From: a virus
Reading direction: 5' to 3' (one strand)
Virus record (IMG/VR): IMGVR_UViG_3300028392_000029
Span: 124,001-188,000 of that record
Length of the DNA: 64,000 nucleotides
The notes below the pieces were generated by a model, which was not told where the DNA came from, searched no databases, and was given only the letters and a program-made list of their open reading frames with translations. Each line of letters begins with the position of its first letter. Within the stretch, counting starts at the first letter, position 1. Positions 19,294 to 26,879 of this stretch are shown piece by piece. The position numbers and the translations under genes were made by a program.

Positions 19294-19985
19294 TGTACGA
19301 TATTATTTTTATTTCATACAATGAACCAGATGCAGATGCCAACTTTAATGCACTAAAAGAACGATTTCCTTTAGTCAAGCGTGTTAATGGTATTAAGGGT
19401 ATACATCAAGCTCATATTGCCGCTGCCAAAAAAAGTTTTACTAAAATGATGTGGGTAGTAGATGCAGATGCAGTTGTATTGAATTCTTTTAAATTTGATT
19501 ATCTAGTACCAGAGTGGGAAACAGATGTAGTACATGTTTGGCATAGTATTAATCCTATCAACAGTTTATCATATGGATATGGTGGGATAAAGCTATTGCC
19601 GAGATCGTTAACAGCAAGAATGAATGTTAACAATCCAGATATGACTATGAGTATAAGTAAGAAATTTAAAGTAATGAAAGAAGTTAGCAATATTACTGCA
19701 TTCAATACTGACGAGTTTACCACTTGGCGATCGGCATTTCGCGAGTGCGCAAAATTAGCATCTATTAAGGATTCTGAAGCTACTGAACGTTTAGACACAT
19801 GGTGTAATGTTAGTAATGGACATTACGGAATCTATGCAATTGCAGGTGCAGTTGCAGGTAGAAAATACGGTGAAAAAAATGCTGGCAATATACCAGCATT
19901 AAGTAAAATCAATGACTTTAAATGGCTAGCTGATCAATTCAAGAGTCATAGGGAAAATATCAGCAATAACCTTAGCACAGGCTAA
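19293..19985 (+). CDS. Putative glycosyltransferase (short paralogue)
   Basis: 230 residues, a shorter paralogue of the preceding gene: DIIFISYNEPDADANFNALK, WVVDADAVV (DxD-type), SYGYGGIKLLPRS, TWRSAFRECAKL. It lacks the longer C-terminal part of its neighbour. The start shares a base with the preceding stop (TAATG). Its last 60 nt are antisense to the end of thyX. Confidence 0.6.
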   Translation: MYDIIFISYNEPDADANFNALKERFPLVKRVNGIKGIHQAHIAAAKKSFTKMMWVVDADAVVLNSFKFDYLVPEWETDVVHVWHSINPINSLSYGYGGIKLLPRSLTARMNVNNPDMTMSISKKFKVMKEVSNITAFNTDEFTTWRSAFRECAKLASIKDSEATERLDTWCNVSNGHYGIYAIAGAVAGRKYGEKNAGNIPALSKINDFKWLADQFKSHRENISNNLSTG

Positions 19986-20591
19986 TGCTACTTCTTGATG
20001 CTCTTTTTGTGTACCATTAGCACTGCGTAGTTCAATAAAATGAATCCAACTGCGTAGTGTACCATTCATATAAATTCTGCTTTCTATAAGACCTTCTGGC
20101 AATACTGCTCGAGCTTGTTCTTTGGCAATGCCACGCTCTATTGCTTCTTGGTAGATCAAACGGCTATGTTCAATGATGAACTTTTGCTTGGCATCCCACC
20201 ATGCTTGTAACTCTGTATCGCTTGTGGAAATACTGTTCTGTCTATTTTTTGTATCTTGGAGTCGTGCTTCTCGCAGTACAAACGACAGGTCTCGAGTAGG
20301 ATCAGCATATCGCTGACTGAATTCTTGAAAGCTGAAGCTACGATGTCTGAGGATCTGTCGTGCAATATCTCTTGTTGTGGAGATTTCAATACAGGCTGAG
20401 ACCATTTCGAGTGGTGACCAGTGCTGGTGTTTGATGAGGTATCGGATGAGTTTTTCGGATGTTTCTGTATTGAGTTGATTGGAGGGATTAGACACACGGG
20501 CGCAATACGCAATGAGTTCCTGCGCATCTGTGAGGCCCAAATCTCTAAATTCCGGTGTAGGTTGGGAGTAACTGAGTAGTTGAACATGCAT
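19926..20591 (-). CDS. thyX: Flavin-dependent thymidylate synthase ThyX
   Basis: 221 residues. ThyX makes dTMP from dUMP using methylene-tetrahydrofolate and FAD/NADPH. The signature RHRSFSFQEFSQR (RHRxxSxxxxSxR) is complete and lies near residue 80. HQHWSPLEMVSACIEIST and the C-terminal RSWIHFIELR are the usual substrate and flavin contacts. Length is normal. It overlaps the convergent glycosyltransferase by 60 nt and lies 3 nt downstream of the next - strand gene. Confidence 0.93.
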   Translation of the reverse strand: MHVQLLSYSQPTPEFRDLGLTDAQELIAYCARVSNPSNQLNTETSEKLIRYLIKHQHWSPLEMVSACIEISTTRDIARQILRHRSFSFQEFSQRYADPTRDLSFVLREARLQDTKNRQNSISTSDTELQAWWDAKQKFIIEHSRLIYQEAIERGIAKEQARAVLPEGLIESRIYMNGTLRSWIHFIELRSANGTQKEHQEVALACAKVIADIFPMTLELIS

Positions 20592-20594
20592 TAT

Positions 20595-20915
20595 TTATAA
20601 CTTCTTTTTTTTAAGGAATTTTTGAGTACTACGTTCAATATCTCTTCTAACTTTAACGGTATCTAGTTTAAAATCGACGTTATCTACTTTATCTTCATAA
20701 TTAACAACTAGTTCAGATAAATTCTTTTCAAAAGCAGGCCACCCATCACGTTTAATTTCTGGGGTGATTCTTATCTCCCAAGTCTTACCATCTTTAAAAT
20801 TGACCAGAACGGCATGGAGATACCTAAGAGGTAACACATTAAGTTTTACCTCACTGAATACTTCTGGCCAATTTTCTATAAGATCTTTAGAAAGTGATTT
20901 ACCTAAGTTAGACAA
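20595..20915 (-). CDS. Conserved T4-like phage protein, TTG start
   Basis: 106 residues. The likely start is a TTG (MSNLGKSLSKDLIENWPEVF), which overlaps the upstream gene by 8 nt; there is no better ATG before conserved sequence. RRDIERSTQKFLKKKKL at the end is strongly basic. It resembles short proteins of T4-like environmental phages of unknown function. Confidence 0.6.
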   Translation of the reverse strand: MSNLGKSLSKDLIENWPEVFSEVKLNVLPLRYLHAVLVNFKDGKTWEIRITPEIKRDGWPAFEKNLSELVVNYEDKVDNVDFKLDTVKVRRDIERSTQKFLKKKKL

Positions 20916-21552
20916 TTTTTTTCTTAGTCGGCGATAGTTCTTCAGCTCGTCGTCTCATTGCAGCCGCTTCTTTGGCTAACTTATCTGCTTGGCTACGATA
21001 AAACTTTGCTTCAGCATCTGGACTATCAAACGATGTTGGTGTAGCTGTAACAGCTTCAACTTCATTTACACTTGCCGACGTAGTCTTGGCAGCACTATTA
21101 TCTTTAACTGTCTCAGTAGACTTTGCGACAGTTTTAGCTGCCTCAGATTCCTGTTCGTCAAATTGTGGCTTGAGAGCAAGATCGTCAACTGACACTCCGC
21201 GCTGTTCAGCAATAATTTGATTTAATTCACTCAGTTGTATAGTGACACCAGGACTTGGATTCATCTCGATAGAGCTAGTACCCATCTTGAGAAGACGTCC
21301 ATTTGCATGTAACCATTTAAGCATATTGTTACCATCGCTGAATGTTGTACGCATCAGTATGTCAGCAAATTCATAAGAATCTTGTCCAGCATGTCCTTCG
21401 ACTAAATTGATAATACTATTATGATAACTATCATTTAATGTATCTGTAGGGATAACCAAGCAACTGCTAGATTCGCCGGGTAGTGTACGATATGCTACTA
21501 AACAACGCTGTTTAGTTGATATTACACGACCTACGTGTTTAAGTTCAGCCAT
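20908..21552 (-). CDS. Conserved phage protein with C-terminal coiled coil
   Basis: 214 residues from the ATG at 21552, chosen because AGGAG lies just upstream; an open extension to 21603 has no site. The N-terminal half (MAELKHVGRVISTKQRCLVA ... DSYEFADILMRTTFSDG) is probably globular. It is followed by a Thr/Ser/Ala/Glu linker and a charged helix (AEAKFYRSQADKLAKEAAAM) ending in a basic tail. Function unknown. It starts 1 nt after the preceding gene's stop. Confidence 0.65.
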   Translation of the reverse strand: MAELKHVGRVISTKQRCLVAYRTLPGESSSCLVIPTDTLNDSYHNSIINLVEGHAGQDSYEFADILMRTTFSDGNNMLKWLHANGRLLKMGTSSIEMNPSPGVTIQLSELNQIIAEQRGVSVDDLALKPQFDEQESEAAKTVAKSTETVKDNSAAKTTSASVNEVEAVTATPTSFDSPDAEAKFYRSQADKLAKEAAAMRRRAEELSPTKKKIV

Positions 21553-21553
21553 A

Positions 21554-21799
21554 TTATGCTCCTGTTGGTGCGGCAGCTTTCTGTGCTTCTGCTTGTTTAG
21601 CAACTGTTGCTAAAAATGATTCTAGCTTGGTGTATGTTTGCCCAACAGCTACCATTTCATTTGGTTTAAATGCACCACGTGAACTAGCAATATCGATAAT
21701 GATTTTCATGGCATTAAGGTCATTAATTGTTAGTTCATTTGAATTTTCTCCGCCTTGAGCTTGTGATTGCTCTTGCGTATCTTGTACTGTATCAGTCAT
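21554..21799 (-). CDS. Small conserved phage protein
   Basis: 81 residues from the ATG at 21799, which has AAGGAG 7 nt upstream; a longer frame to 21895 would start inside the promoter-like motif and has no site. The core NDLNAMKIIIDIASSRGAFK followed by NEMVAVGQTYTKLESFL is a segment conserved in T4-like environmental phages. Gln/Ser-rich N-terminus and Ala-rich C-terminus. Function unknown. Confidence 0.7.
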   Translation of the reverse strand: MTDTVQDTQEQSQAQGGENSNELTINDLNAMKIIIDIASSRGAFKPNEMVAVGQTYTKLESFLATVAKQAEAQKAAAPTGA

Positions 21800-21811
21800 A
21801 ATATCTCCTTT

Positions 21812-21833
21812 GAATGTACGTATATAATTATCT
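21812..21833 (-). promoter_or_regulatory. Late-promoter-like site, diverged third copy of a 22-bp element
   Basis: On the - strand this reads AGATAATTATATACGTACAT plus TC. It differs at only three positions from two identical 22-bp elements at 25255-25276 and 26024-26045, and lies about 13 nt upstream of the ATG at 21799. The box is GATAATTA rather than GATAAATA, so strength may differ. Confidence 0.45.
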
Positions 21834-22115
21834 CTGTTGCAAATACGGACATGCGATTGTGAAGAAACTGAGTTCTTTCTCTGACTCAAATCCAATATGC
21901 GTATTATAGACTATTGTGTTAGTATTGTCTAGGGCAATACCTTGCCCTATATAATACCTGTTGTTTAGATTGGATATAATCCAATGGTCGATCTTTTTAA
22001 TCAACCCTGGATTATATCTGTCTAAGTTTGTATATTTAAAATGCGGGCAGGCAAAATCAACCCTTCTTAAATTAAAATAATTTAAGGGATTTGGCTTACC
22101 ATTTTTTAAACTCAT
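21828..22115 (-). CDS. Hypothetical protein
   Basis: 95 residues (MSLKNGKPNPLNYFNLRRVD). Basic and aromatic-rich; not recognised. The start overlaps the upstream gene's stop in an ATGA, which supports translation. Its 3' end covers the 22-bp promoter-like element. Confidence 0.55.
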   Translation of the reverse strand: MSLKNGKPNPLNYFNLRRVDFACPHFKYTNLDRYNPGLIKKIDHWIISNLNNRYYIGQGIALDNTNTIVYNTHIGFESEKELSFFTIACPYLQQR

Positions 22116-23287
22116 GCGGTTTCTACCGCTTCTTCATAATATGCATGTTCGCCCCAAGGCGGCACGATTTTATCATTGCCGTGGATGATGAACACTGTAT
22201 CACAGTAATTTTCATCTCCCCAACTACTATAAGGATAACCATCTGTAAACATGATAAACTTTTTAGGGTTAATATCGTGTTCCTTCATATAATTCCAATT
22301 GGCATCAAAATCGGTACCACCGCCACCCATCACTTCGTAGTCATCGAACTCGTCCATTGAGTAGCCGTCAAAATCTGCTTCGTTGTACACACGGGTATCA
22401 AAGCACCAAACTTTAATTTTAAAGTCTTTGTATTCTTGCATAATACCTTTGATCTCTGACAAGAAATCTTTTGCCTGCTCGTCTCCAATTGAACCTGACA
22501 TATCAATTGCAATACAAATATCAATAGTTTCTTCGTAGTTAGTTCCAGGCAAAATTGCACTCATGTGCCATCCCTTACGGTTAGGGCGCATAAATGTGTA
22601 GTCATTCTTAATTGTACTTTGGATTTGTTGACGCAGAATCTCACGCCAGTTCATTTTTGCTTCTGTAAGTTCTTTAATCATGCGCTGTACACTAGCCGGA
22701 GTATTTCCCGCACCCGCTGCCTGTGCCGCTTGCATAGTTGCTTCGCGAACCTCGTCACGAATCTGCTTCATTTCTTCTTTAGTGTACTTTGGCTGTCCGT
22801 CTTTACCTTTAGGTCCAGTCCAATCAATGTGATCATCTAGCAATTGACCAATATCAATCTTATCAGCATTATCATACAACTCGTCGTAGATTTCTTCAGC
22901 ACCTTTGCCGTAGTATTTTGGATCGTTGTAGATATTAATCTCTGGAGGTTGTTCTCCAATACGATCTCGAGTCAATTGTCCGTTTACGCAATAGTCAGCC
23001 GCGGCATTCCAAATCTTACGGTCTCTATTTTCCACACGACCCATGTGATCAAAAACATTATGAAGAATCTCGTGTGCAATAACGAACTCTACTTGCTTAG
23101 TAGTCATTGGTGCAAAAAAATCACGATTAAAATAGATAGTACGGCCATCTGTTGCCGCAGTCATACACCACTCGGTGGCTTCTTCAATTTTAAGACGTGT
23201 AGCCATATTGCCAAAGAACGGATGACGAAGTAGCAAACCTACTCGTGCTACAATAATTTTATCGATGATTGGATCTACATGTGACAT
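22112..23287 (-). CDS. Metallopeptidase-like / VWA domain protein, MoxR partner
   Basis: 391 residues. N-terminal half: FVIAHEILHNVFDHMGR contains a zinc-metallopeptidase HExxH with a further His, followed by NAAADYCVN, as in the DUF2201-type putative metallopeptidase family. C-terminal half: DICIAIDMSGSIGDEQ is a MIDAS DxSxS motif, with TDGYPY near the end, defining a VWA-like domain. Family knowledge: such proteins work with MoxR AAA+ ATPases. The ATPase is the next gene upstream (74-nt gap). Substrate unknown. It has its own sigma70 promoter at 23318-23346. Confidence 0.8.
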   Translation of the reverse strand: MSHVDPIIDKIIVARVGLLLRHPFFGNMATRLKIEEATEWCMTAATDGRTIYFNRDFFAPMTTKQVEFVIAHEILHNVFDHMGRVENRDRKIWNAAADYCVNGQLTRDRIGEQPPEINIYNDPKYYGKGAEEIYDELYDNADKIDIGQLLDDHIDWTGPKGKDGQPKYTKEEMKQIRDEVREATMQAAQAAGAGNTPASVQRMIKELTEAKMNWREILRQQIQSTIKNDYTFMRPNRKGWHMSAILPGTNYEETIDICIAIDMSGSIGDEQAKDFLSEIKGIMQEYKDFKIKVWCFDTRVYNEADFDGYSMDEFDDYEVMGGGGTDFDANWNYMKEHDINPKKFIMFTDGYPYSSWGDENYCDTVFIIHGNDKIVPPWGEHAYYEEAVETA

Positions 23288-23317
23288 ATCTGCTCCTAAA
23301 TGTTTTACTATGTATAT

Positions 23318-23346
23318 AGTATAACACCTCCCGAAGGAGGTGTCAA
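23318..23346 (-). promoter_or_regulatory. Sigma70 promoter, TTGACA-17-TATACT
   Basis: On the - strand, TTGACA (23341-23346) and TATACT (23318-23323) are separated by exactly 17 nt, about 30 nt upstream of the VWA gene's ATG at 23287. The spacer is almost entirely a perfect hairpin (see next entry). Confidence 0.75.
23324..23343 (-). terminator. Hairpin with UUCG tetraloop inside promoter spacer
   Basis: ACACCTCC-TTCG-GGAGGTGT on the - strand: a perfect 8-bp stem closed by C(UUCG)G, an extra-stable tetraloop. It lies 19 nt downstream of the MoxR gene stop. There is no following T-run, so it may be a weak terminator, a 3' end stabiliser for the MoxR message, or an operator, since it also fills the -35/-10 spacer of the next promoter. 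Confidence 0.6.
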
Positions 23347-23361
23347 ATACAGCTAACTCGA

Positions 23362-24453
23362 TTACTTCTCAGTAGCGGCGCTAATGTACTTACCAAACTT
23401 GGCGTGGAATGCATCAAAACATTTGATCTCGTCTGGATCCAGTGGCAATTTGTAAGTGCTCAATGCCAATTTGGTACCCATAATAACCAATTCTGTTTCA
23501 AAGTTATTCATCATAAATTCGAAGAAGTTATTAACTTGATTATTCCAATTCTTTGCGTTTTTGTCGCAAGCATCTTTGAGCTCGTAGCACAACGAAATTG
23601 TCAAAGAATACATAGCTGAAATTTCTTTGGATTCCATTTTCTTAACAGAACCTGCCAAAATATCTGTAGGGTTAGGCATCTTGCTAGAAATTTTGCGGTG
23701 TGCCATAAAGCTAACAGCAAGTCCTTCACCTACCGAACCACTGATCAAATCAGTCAACGTATCAGCATCGCAGTCGTCGTCTGTGAGCAATTCGCTGACA
23801 AAAGACCAAGAGCGTGGAGTAGCAAACGCACGTGAGCTAGACTTTGGATCAAAGTCGTACAAGCTCTTCTTACTGAAGCTCAAGAAGCCGACTACATCTT
23901 GATGAATCTTGTTTTCAACAGCCCACTCAAAGTAGTCATCCCACTCAACAGTCATTTCCAAGTGAACAAAACGGTTAGCCAACGGAGCAGGCATACGGAA
24001 TGTAACACCCTTGTCAGTTTCACGGTTACCAGCCGCAACCATTACAACATTGTCAGGCAGTTTGTAAGTACCAACACGGCGATTCAAAATAAGCTGATAT
24101 GCCGCAGCCTGTACAGCAGGCGCCGCACTATTCATTTCATCTAAGAACAGTACAATCTTCTTGTGCTGTTTTGCCATCTCATCATCAGGCAATTCCGAAG
24201 GAGGAGCCCAAACCATTTTATTTGTGTTTGAGTCAAAATATGGAATACCTTTGATATCAGTAGGTTCCCACAAGCTCAAACGAACGTCAATTACATGAGC
24301 GTCGAGTTCTGTGCCCAACTGTTTAATAATGTCGGACTTACCAATTCCGGGAGGACCCCACAAGAAGATTGGACGCTTGTTTTTAAATGCTTTACGCAGG
24401 GATTTTTTAGCACCTTTAGGGCCAACTGTACGAGTAATTAGTTCCGAAGCCAT
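23362..24453 (-). CDS. MoxR-type AAA+ ATPase
   Basis: 363 residues. GPPGIGKS (about 33-40) is Walker A, VLFLDEMN (about 102-109) Walker B, and VVMVAAGN sensor 1. ETDKGVTFRMPAPLANRFVH is the arginine-finger region typical of the MoxR/RavA clade. Family role: chaperone-like remodelling together with a VWA-domain partner, which here is the downstream gene. Preceded by a consensus sigma70 promoter. Confidence 0.85.
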   Translation of the reverse strand: MASELITRTVGPKGAKKSLRKAFKNKRPIFLWGPPGIGKSDIIKQLGTELDAHVIDVRLSLWEPTDIKGIPYFDSNTNKMVWAPPSELPDDEMAKQHKKIVLFLDEMNSAAPAVQAAAYQLILNRRVGTYKLPDNVVMVAAGNRETDKGVTFRMPAPLANRFVHLEMTVEWDDYFEWAVENKIHQDVVGFLSFSKKSLYDFDPKSSSRAFATPRSWSFVSELLTDDDCDADTLTDLISGSVGEGLAVSFMAHRKISSKMPNPTDILAGSVKKMESKEISAMYSLTISLCYELKDACDKNAKNWNNQVNNFFEFMMNNFETELVIMGTKLALSTYKLPLDPDEIKCFDAFHAKFGKYISAATEK

Positions 24454-24508
24454 TTTATTTCCAATCTTAGTTAAAAAGTGTTGTTGAGTTAACGCTGTCT
24501 ATGTATGT

Positions 24509-24537
24509 ATTATACAGGGCTCTTTGCTGGTTGTCAA
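24509..24537 (-). promoter_or_regulatory. Consensus sigma70 promoter, TTGACA-17-TATAAT
   Basis: TTGACA (24532-24537) and TATAAT (24509-24514) on the - strand with a 17-nt spacer, i.e. full consensus. It lies 56 nt upstream of the MoxR-like gene, leaving a leader of about 50 nt. Confidence 0.8.
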
Positions 24538-24545
24538 CAGTATTT

Positions 24546-24956
24546 TTACAAATTATTGGTTATTTTGGCTAGATCTTTTTCTCTTTCTGTCATGGCTTTG
24601 ATCAGTCCAAATTTTCGAATATCGTCCGAAAACAAATAGAGCTCAAAACTTTTACGTTCTGAAAAAACGGAAATACTTTGGTTTGTAAGATAGTAAGGAC
24701 AGTCAATATATCTTTCCAAAAAGATAATTGTTTGGGGACTTAGCTCAATCGGCTCAGTGAAAGGTACTTCATACATTTTGATTTCTAACGTAGTAGTTAG
24801 GAATTCAAATCCATTTTCAGTTAATCGAAAAGCATTTGGTTTGTTAACTCTATTAGATTGCCACCAGATCCTATTGTACAGTTCTACATTTGCATCATCT
24901 GTACTTTTGCCCCATTCTTGTAAGAATATTTTGGTTAGGCAATCTCTGGTTATCAT
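24546..24956 (-). CDS. Conserved phage hypothetical protein
   Basis: 136 residues, MITRDCLTKIFLQEWGKSTD onward; FRLTENGFEFL resembles segments found in small proteins of T4-like phages. No domain recognised. It overlaps the upstream gene by 4 nt and ends just before the MoxR promoter. Confidence 0.6.
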   Translation of the reverse strand: MITRDCLTKIFLQEWGKSTDDANVELYNRIWWQSNRVNKPNAFRLTENGFEFLTTTLEIKMYEVPFTEPIELSPQTIIFLERYIDCPYYLTNQSISVFSERKSFELYLFSDDIRKFGLIKAMTEREKDLAKITNNL

Positions 24957-25237
24957 TTTACAACAGTACCTTGAGTTAATTTTATTACTTGGAAATCTTC
25001 ACAACTAAATGTAAGATTTAATTTTTTAGCTAAGTTATGCGCATGCCCGGGATTACTAAAACTTACTTTCTTATATTTAGGTCCAGGATAACTTGTTAGG
25101 CTATTAAAACTTTTCAAATTGAATGGCTCGTTTTTATAAAAGACAGCCCAAATAGCTTCGGCTTCTAGGATTTGTTCTGCTTTATAAGTTTTCTTGTTAA
25201 CATGTTCTAATAAAACTGCTGGTTTTGGTCTTGACAT
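24953..25237 (-). CDS. Conserved phage hypothetical protein
   Basis: 94 residues (MSRPKPAVLLEHVNKKTYKA). Basic, with a GPKYKKVSFSNPGHAHNLAK segment. Function unknown. Located 18-38 nt downstream of a late-promoter-like element and overlapping the following gene by ATGA. Confidence 0.6.
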   Translation of the reverse strand: MSRPKPAVLLEHVNKKTYKAEQILEAEAIWAVFYKNEPFNLKSFNSLTSYPGPKYKKVSFSNPGHAHNLAKKLNLTFSCEDFQVIKLTQGTVVK

Positions 25238-25254
25238 AATATGCGCACCTTCAA

Positions 25255-25276
25255 TAATGTACGCATATATTTATCT
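25255..25276 (-). promoter_or_regulatory. Late-promoter-like 22-bp element, copy 1
   Basis: The - strand reads AGATAAATATATGCGTACAT plus TA, containing GATAAATA. It is identical over 22 bp to the element at 26024-26045 and lies 18 nt upstream of the ATG at 25237, overlapping the end region of the upstream gene. Confidence 0.6.
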
Positions 25277-25522
25277 CTATTTGTCTGCAAAACCGCCGCC
25301 GTCCATGGTCACAGTTACTACTTCGTTGTTAGTGCTATTTTTGATAGCATTAAACATGGTCTCGTAGTCTTGTAGCAGTTTATCTTGGATTTCAATTAAT
25401 GCTAAGTTAAGCAATCTAGCCTGCTGAATAGGTAATTTAACTTCCTTTTGCTGGCTTAATTCTGCCGCTCTTAGCGTGTGCGAAAATTGAGTAATGGGAG
25501 TTAGATTAATCTGATTTTGCAT
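25277..25522 (-). CDS. Small phage protein, helical
   Basis: 81 residues (MQNQINLTPITQFSHTLRAA). Probably helical (LPIQQARLLNLALIEIQDKL), with a Gly-rich end. Not recognised. It overlaps the upstream gene by 17 nt. Confidence 0.55.
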   Translation of the reverse strand: MQNQINLTPITQFSHTLRAAELSQQKEVKLPIQQARLLNLALIEIQDKLLQDYETMFNAIKNSTNNEVVTVTMDGGGFADK

Positions 25523-25985
25523 TTGCTAATATCATTTTCATTTCTAGTTCGGATTTAAAAGGACCCTTGCTTGGGTAGCGTTCAATTGTAATTGCTTTGG
25601 GACAAAATGATTTAACCCAACCCTTGTCAAATTTAATTACATAGTATCCTGCACAATATAAACTTTTGCTAGCATTGCTTTTAGTAAACAACGGCAACTT
25701 TCTACGAACGTCGTACATGGCATTAAACGGACTACATGACGTAGGATATCCGTGACATTCGTGCTCTTCTAATTGTGTAACCTTTACTTTGGTATTATTT
25801 AAAAAGAATCCTTCCCCAAATTGTTTTGTTAGATCCTGTTTTTTATTAAACATCACCTCACCGTTTGTACTGCTTAGTACAAATCGATTGTTTTCTTTTT
25901 TGTGTAGTGTAGCAATCTTAGTACCGTCTTGTTCGACGATCCAAAATTTTCCATCGACGATGGGTTTAGCGTGTATTTCTGTCAT
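25506..25985 (-). CDS. Conserved phage hypothetical protein
   Basis: 159 residues (MTEIHAKPIVDGKFWIVEQD). Beta-rich start, then a Cys/His-containing stretch EEHECHGYPTSCSPFNAMYD that might bind metal. Similar short proteins occur in T4-like environmental phages; function unknown. A copy of the 22-bp late-type element lies 39-60 nt upstream. Confidence 0.6.
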   Translation of the reverse strand: MTEIHAKPIVDGKFWIVEQDGTKIATLHKKENNRFVLSSTNGEVMFNKKQDLTKQFGEGFFLNNTKVKVTQLEEHECHGYPTSCSPFNAMYDVRRKLPLFTKSNASKSLYCAGYYVIKFDKGWVKSFCPKAITIERYPSKGPFKSELEMKMILANAKSD

Positions 25986-26023
25986 TTTTAGTCCCCTTTA
26001 TAAGAGCCCCTAAGGCACTCTAT

Positions 26024-26045
26024 TAATGTACGCATATATTTATCT
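26024..26045 (-). promoter_or_regulatory. Late-promoter-like 22-bp element, copy 2
   Basis: Same 22-bp sequence as at 25255-25276, containing GATAAATA at 26037-26044. It overlaps the stop codon of the small zinc-ribbon gene and serves the gene starting at 25985. Confidence 0.6.
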
Positions 26046-26186
26046 TTTAAAAACACTCTTAATCCACTGGGCTAGATTAAGGTATCTAAAATGATACTCT
26101 GTTAGCATTGGAGTTAGATGCGGGCACCGTCCTTGATTCCAATTGCAATTTCCAATAATTTCTTGATTACAACCATTACACTTCAT
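26040..26186 (-). CDS. Small Cys-rich (zinc-binding-like) protein, 48 aa
   Basis: Read directly from the - strand: MKCNGCNQEIIGNCNWNQGR, then CPHLTPMLTEY and a basic end. Four Cys and a His in CxxC-x7-C-x6-CPH suggest a small zinc ribbon. Proteins with NWNQGRCPH are common in T4-like phages. A GAGGAAG site lies 5-11 nt before the ATG. The gene fills the gap between the putative nuclease and the late-type element. Confidence 0.65.
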   Translation of the reverse strand: MKCNGCNQEIIGNCNWNQGRCPHLTPMLTEYHFRYLNLAQWIKSVFKR

Positions 26187-26195
26187 TATTCTTCC

Positions 26196-26879
26196 TCAAA
26201 ATTTATAAATTTCTATTGTGTATGCAGGATCTTTAAATATTTTTTCTTTGATTCTAATTTCTAATCTTGTCTTTCCACTATAGACTTTAACATTGGCTAA
26301 AGTAGGGTCGATGATTGATGTTACTACCATTGATTTATTTTGTTTACTAAATGTACATGCAGTATCTAAATACCTTAGTGCAGTATTACTAATTTTAAAT
26401 CCTGCTAGCGAACAATTCAATGTATTTGAATCTCTAAAAATAGACAACAAATAGTATTCTTTAATAGCCGATACTTTTTTCATCCAACCATTAACATACA
26501 GATTCCACACTTGCTGTTTATCTTTATTTTTAAAATACTCTGATGACAGTTCTGTTTCCGATAATGGTTGATACATACTTGCCTCGGTAGTAGCAGTTTT
26601 CAGAGTTTGTACACTCTTAACGTCAATGCCAATATTACTACCAACACTTACATCGGCAATACCTTTGCCAGCACCGCACCATTTACCCCCGGCGATACTA
26701 TCTGCAACTGCATATTCCCATAATTCTTTACCCATGCTAGCAGGCCGACCTAATGCAATATGTTTACGTAACGGCTGTATAACAGGATCAATTTCTTTTT
26801 GAAACTGTGCTATAAAATCCTTACCGACTAATATTTTTAATTCGGAAGCCAGCATAGGAGTAAGACAGTAGTTGCTCAA
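26196..26879 (-). CDS. Putative PD-(D/E)xK-like nuclease
   Basis: 227 residues. KELWEYAVADSIAGGKW followed by GIADVSVGSNIGIDVKSVQ has the order expected of a restriction-endonuclease-like active site (E ... D ... DxK, about residues 52 to 91). No standard family name can be given. It overlaps the FEN-type nuclease gene by ATGA, which supports a DNA-metabolism role. It could instead be a Holliday-junction or anti-host nuclease. Confidence 0.45.
   Translation of the reverse strand: MSNYCLTPMLASELKILVGKDFIAQFQKEIDPVIQPLRKHIALGRPASMGKELWEYAVADSIAGGKWCGAGKGIADVSVGSNIGIDVKSVQTLKTATTEASMYQPLSETELSSEYFKNKDKQQVWNLYVNGWMKKVSAIKEYYLLSIFRDSNTLNCSLAGFKISNTALRYLDTACTFSKQNKSMVVTSIIDPTLANVKVYSGKTRLEIRIKEKIFKDPAYTIEIYKF

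Noticed and set aside
20156-20587. 143-aa open frame on the same strand as thyX
   Set aside because: It is an out-of-frame shadow of the well-supported thyX gene and has no site or family resemblance.
20590-20598. TATAAATAA on the - strand just before thyX
   Set aside because: It touches the start codon, leaving no room for a leader or ribosome-binding site; likely chance in AT-rich sequence.
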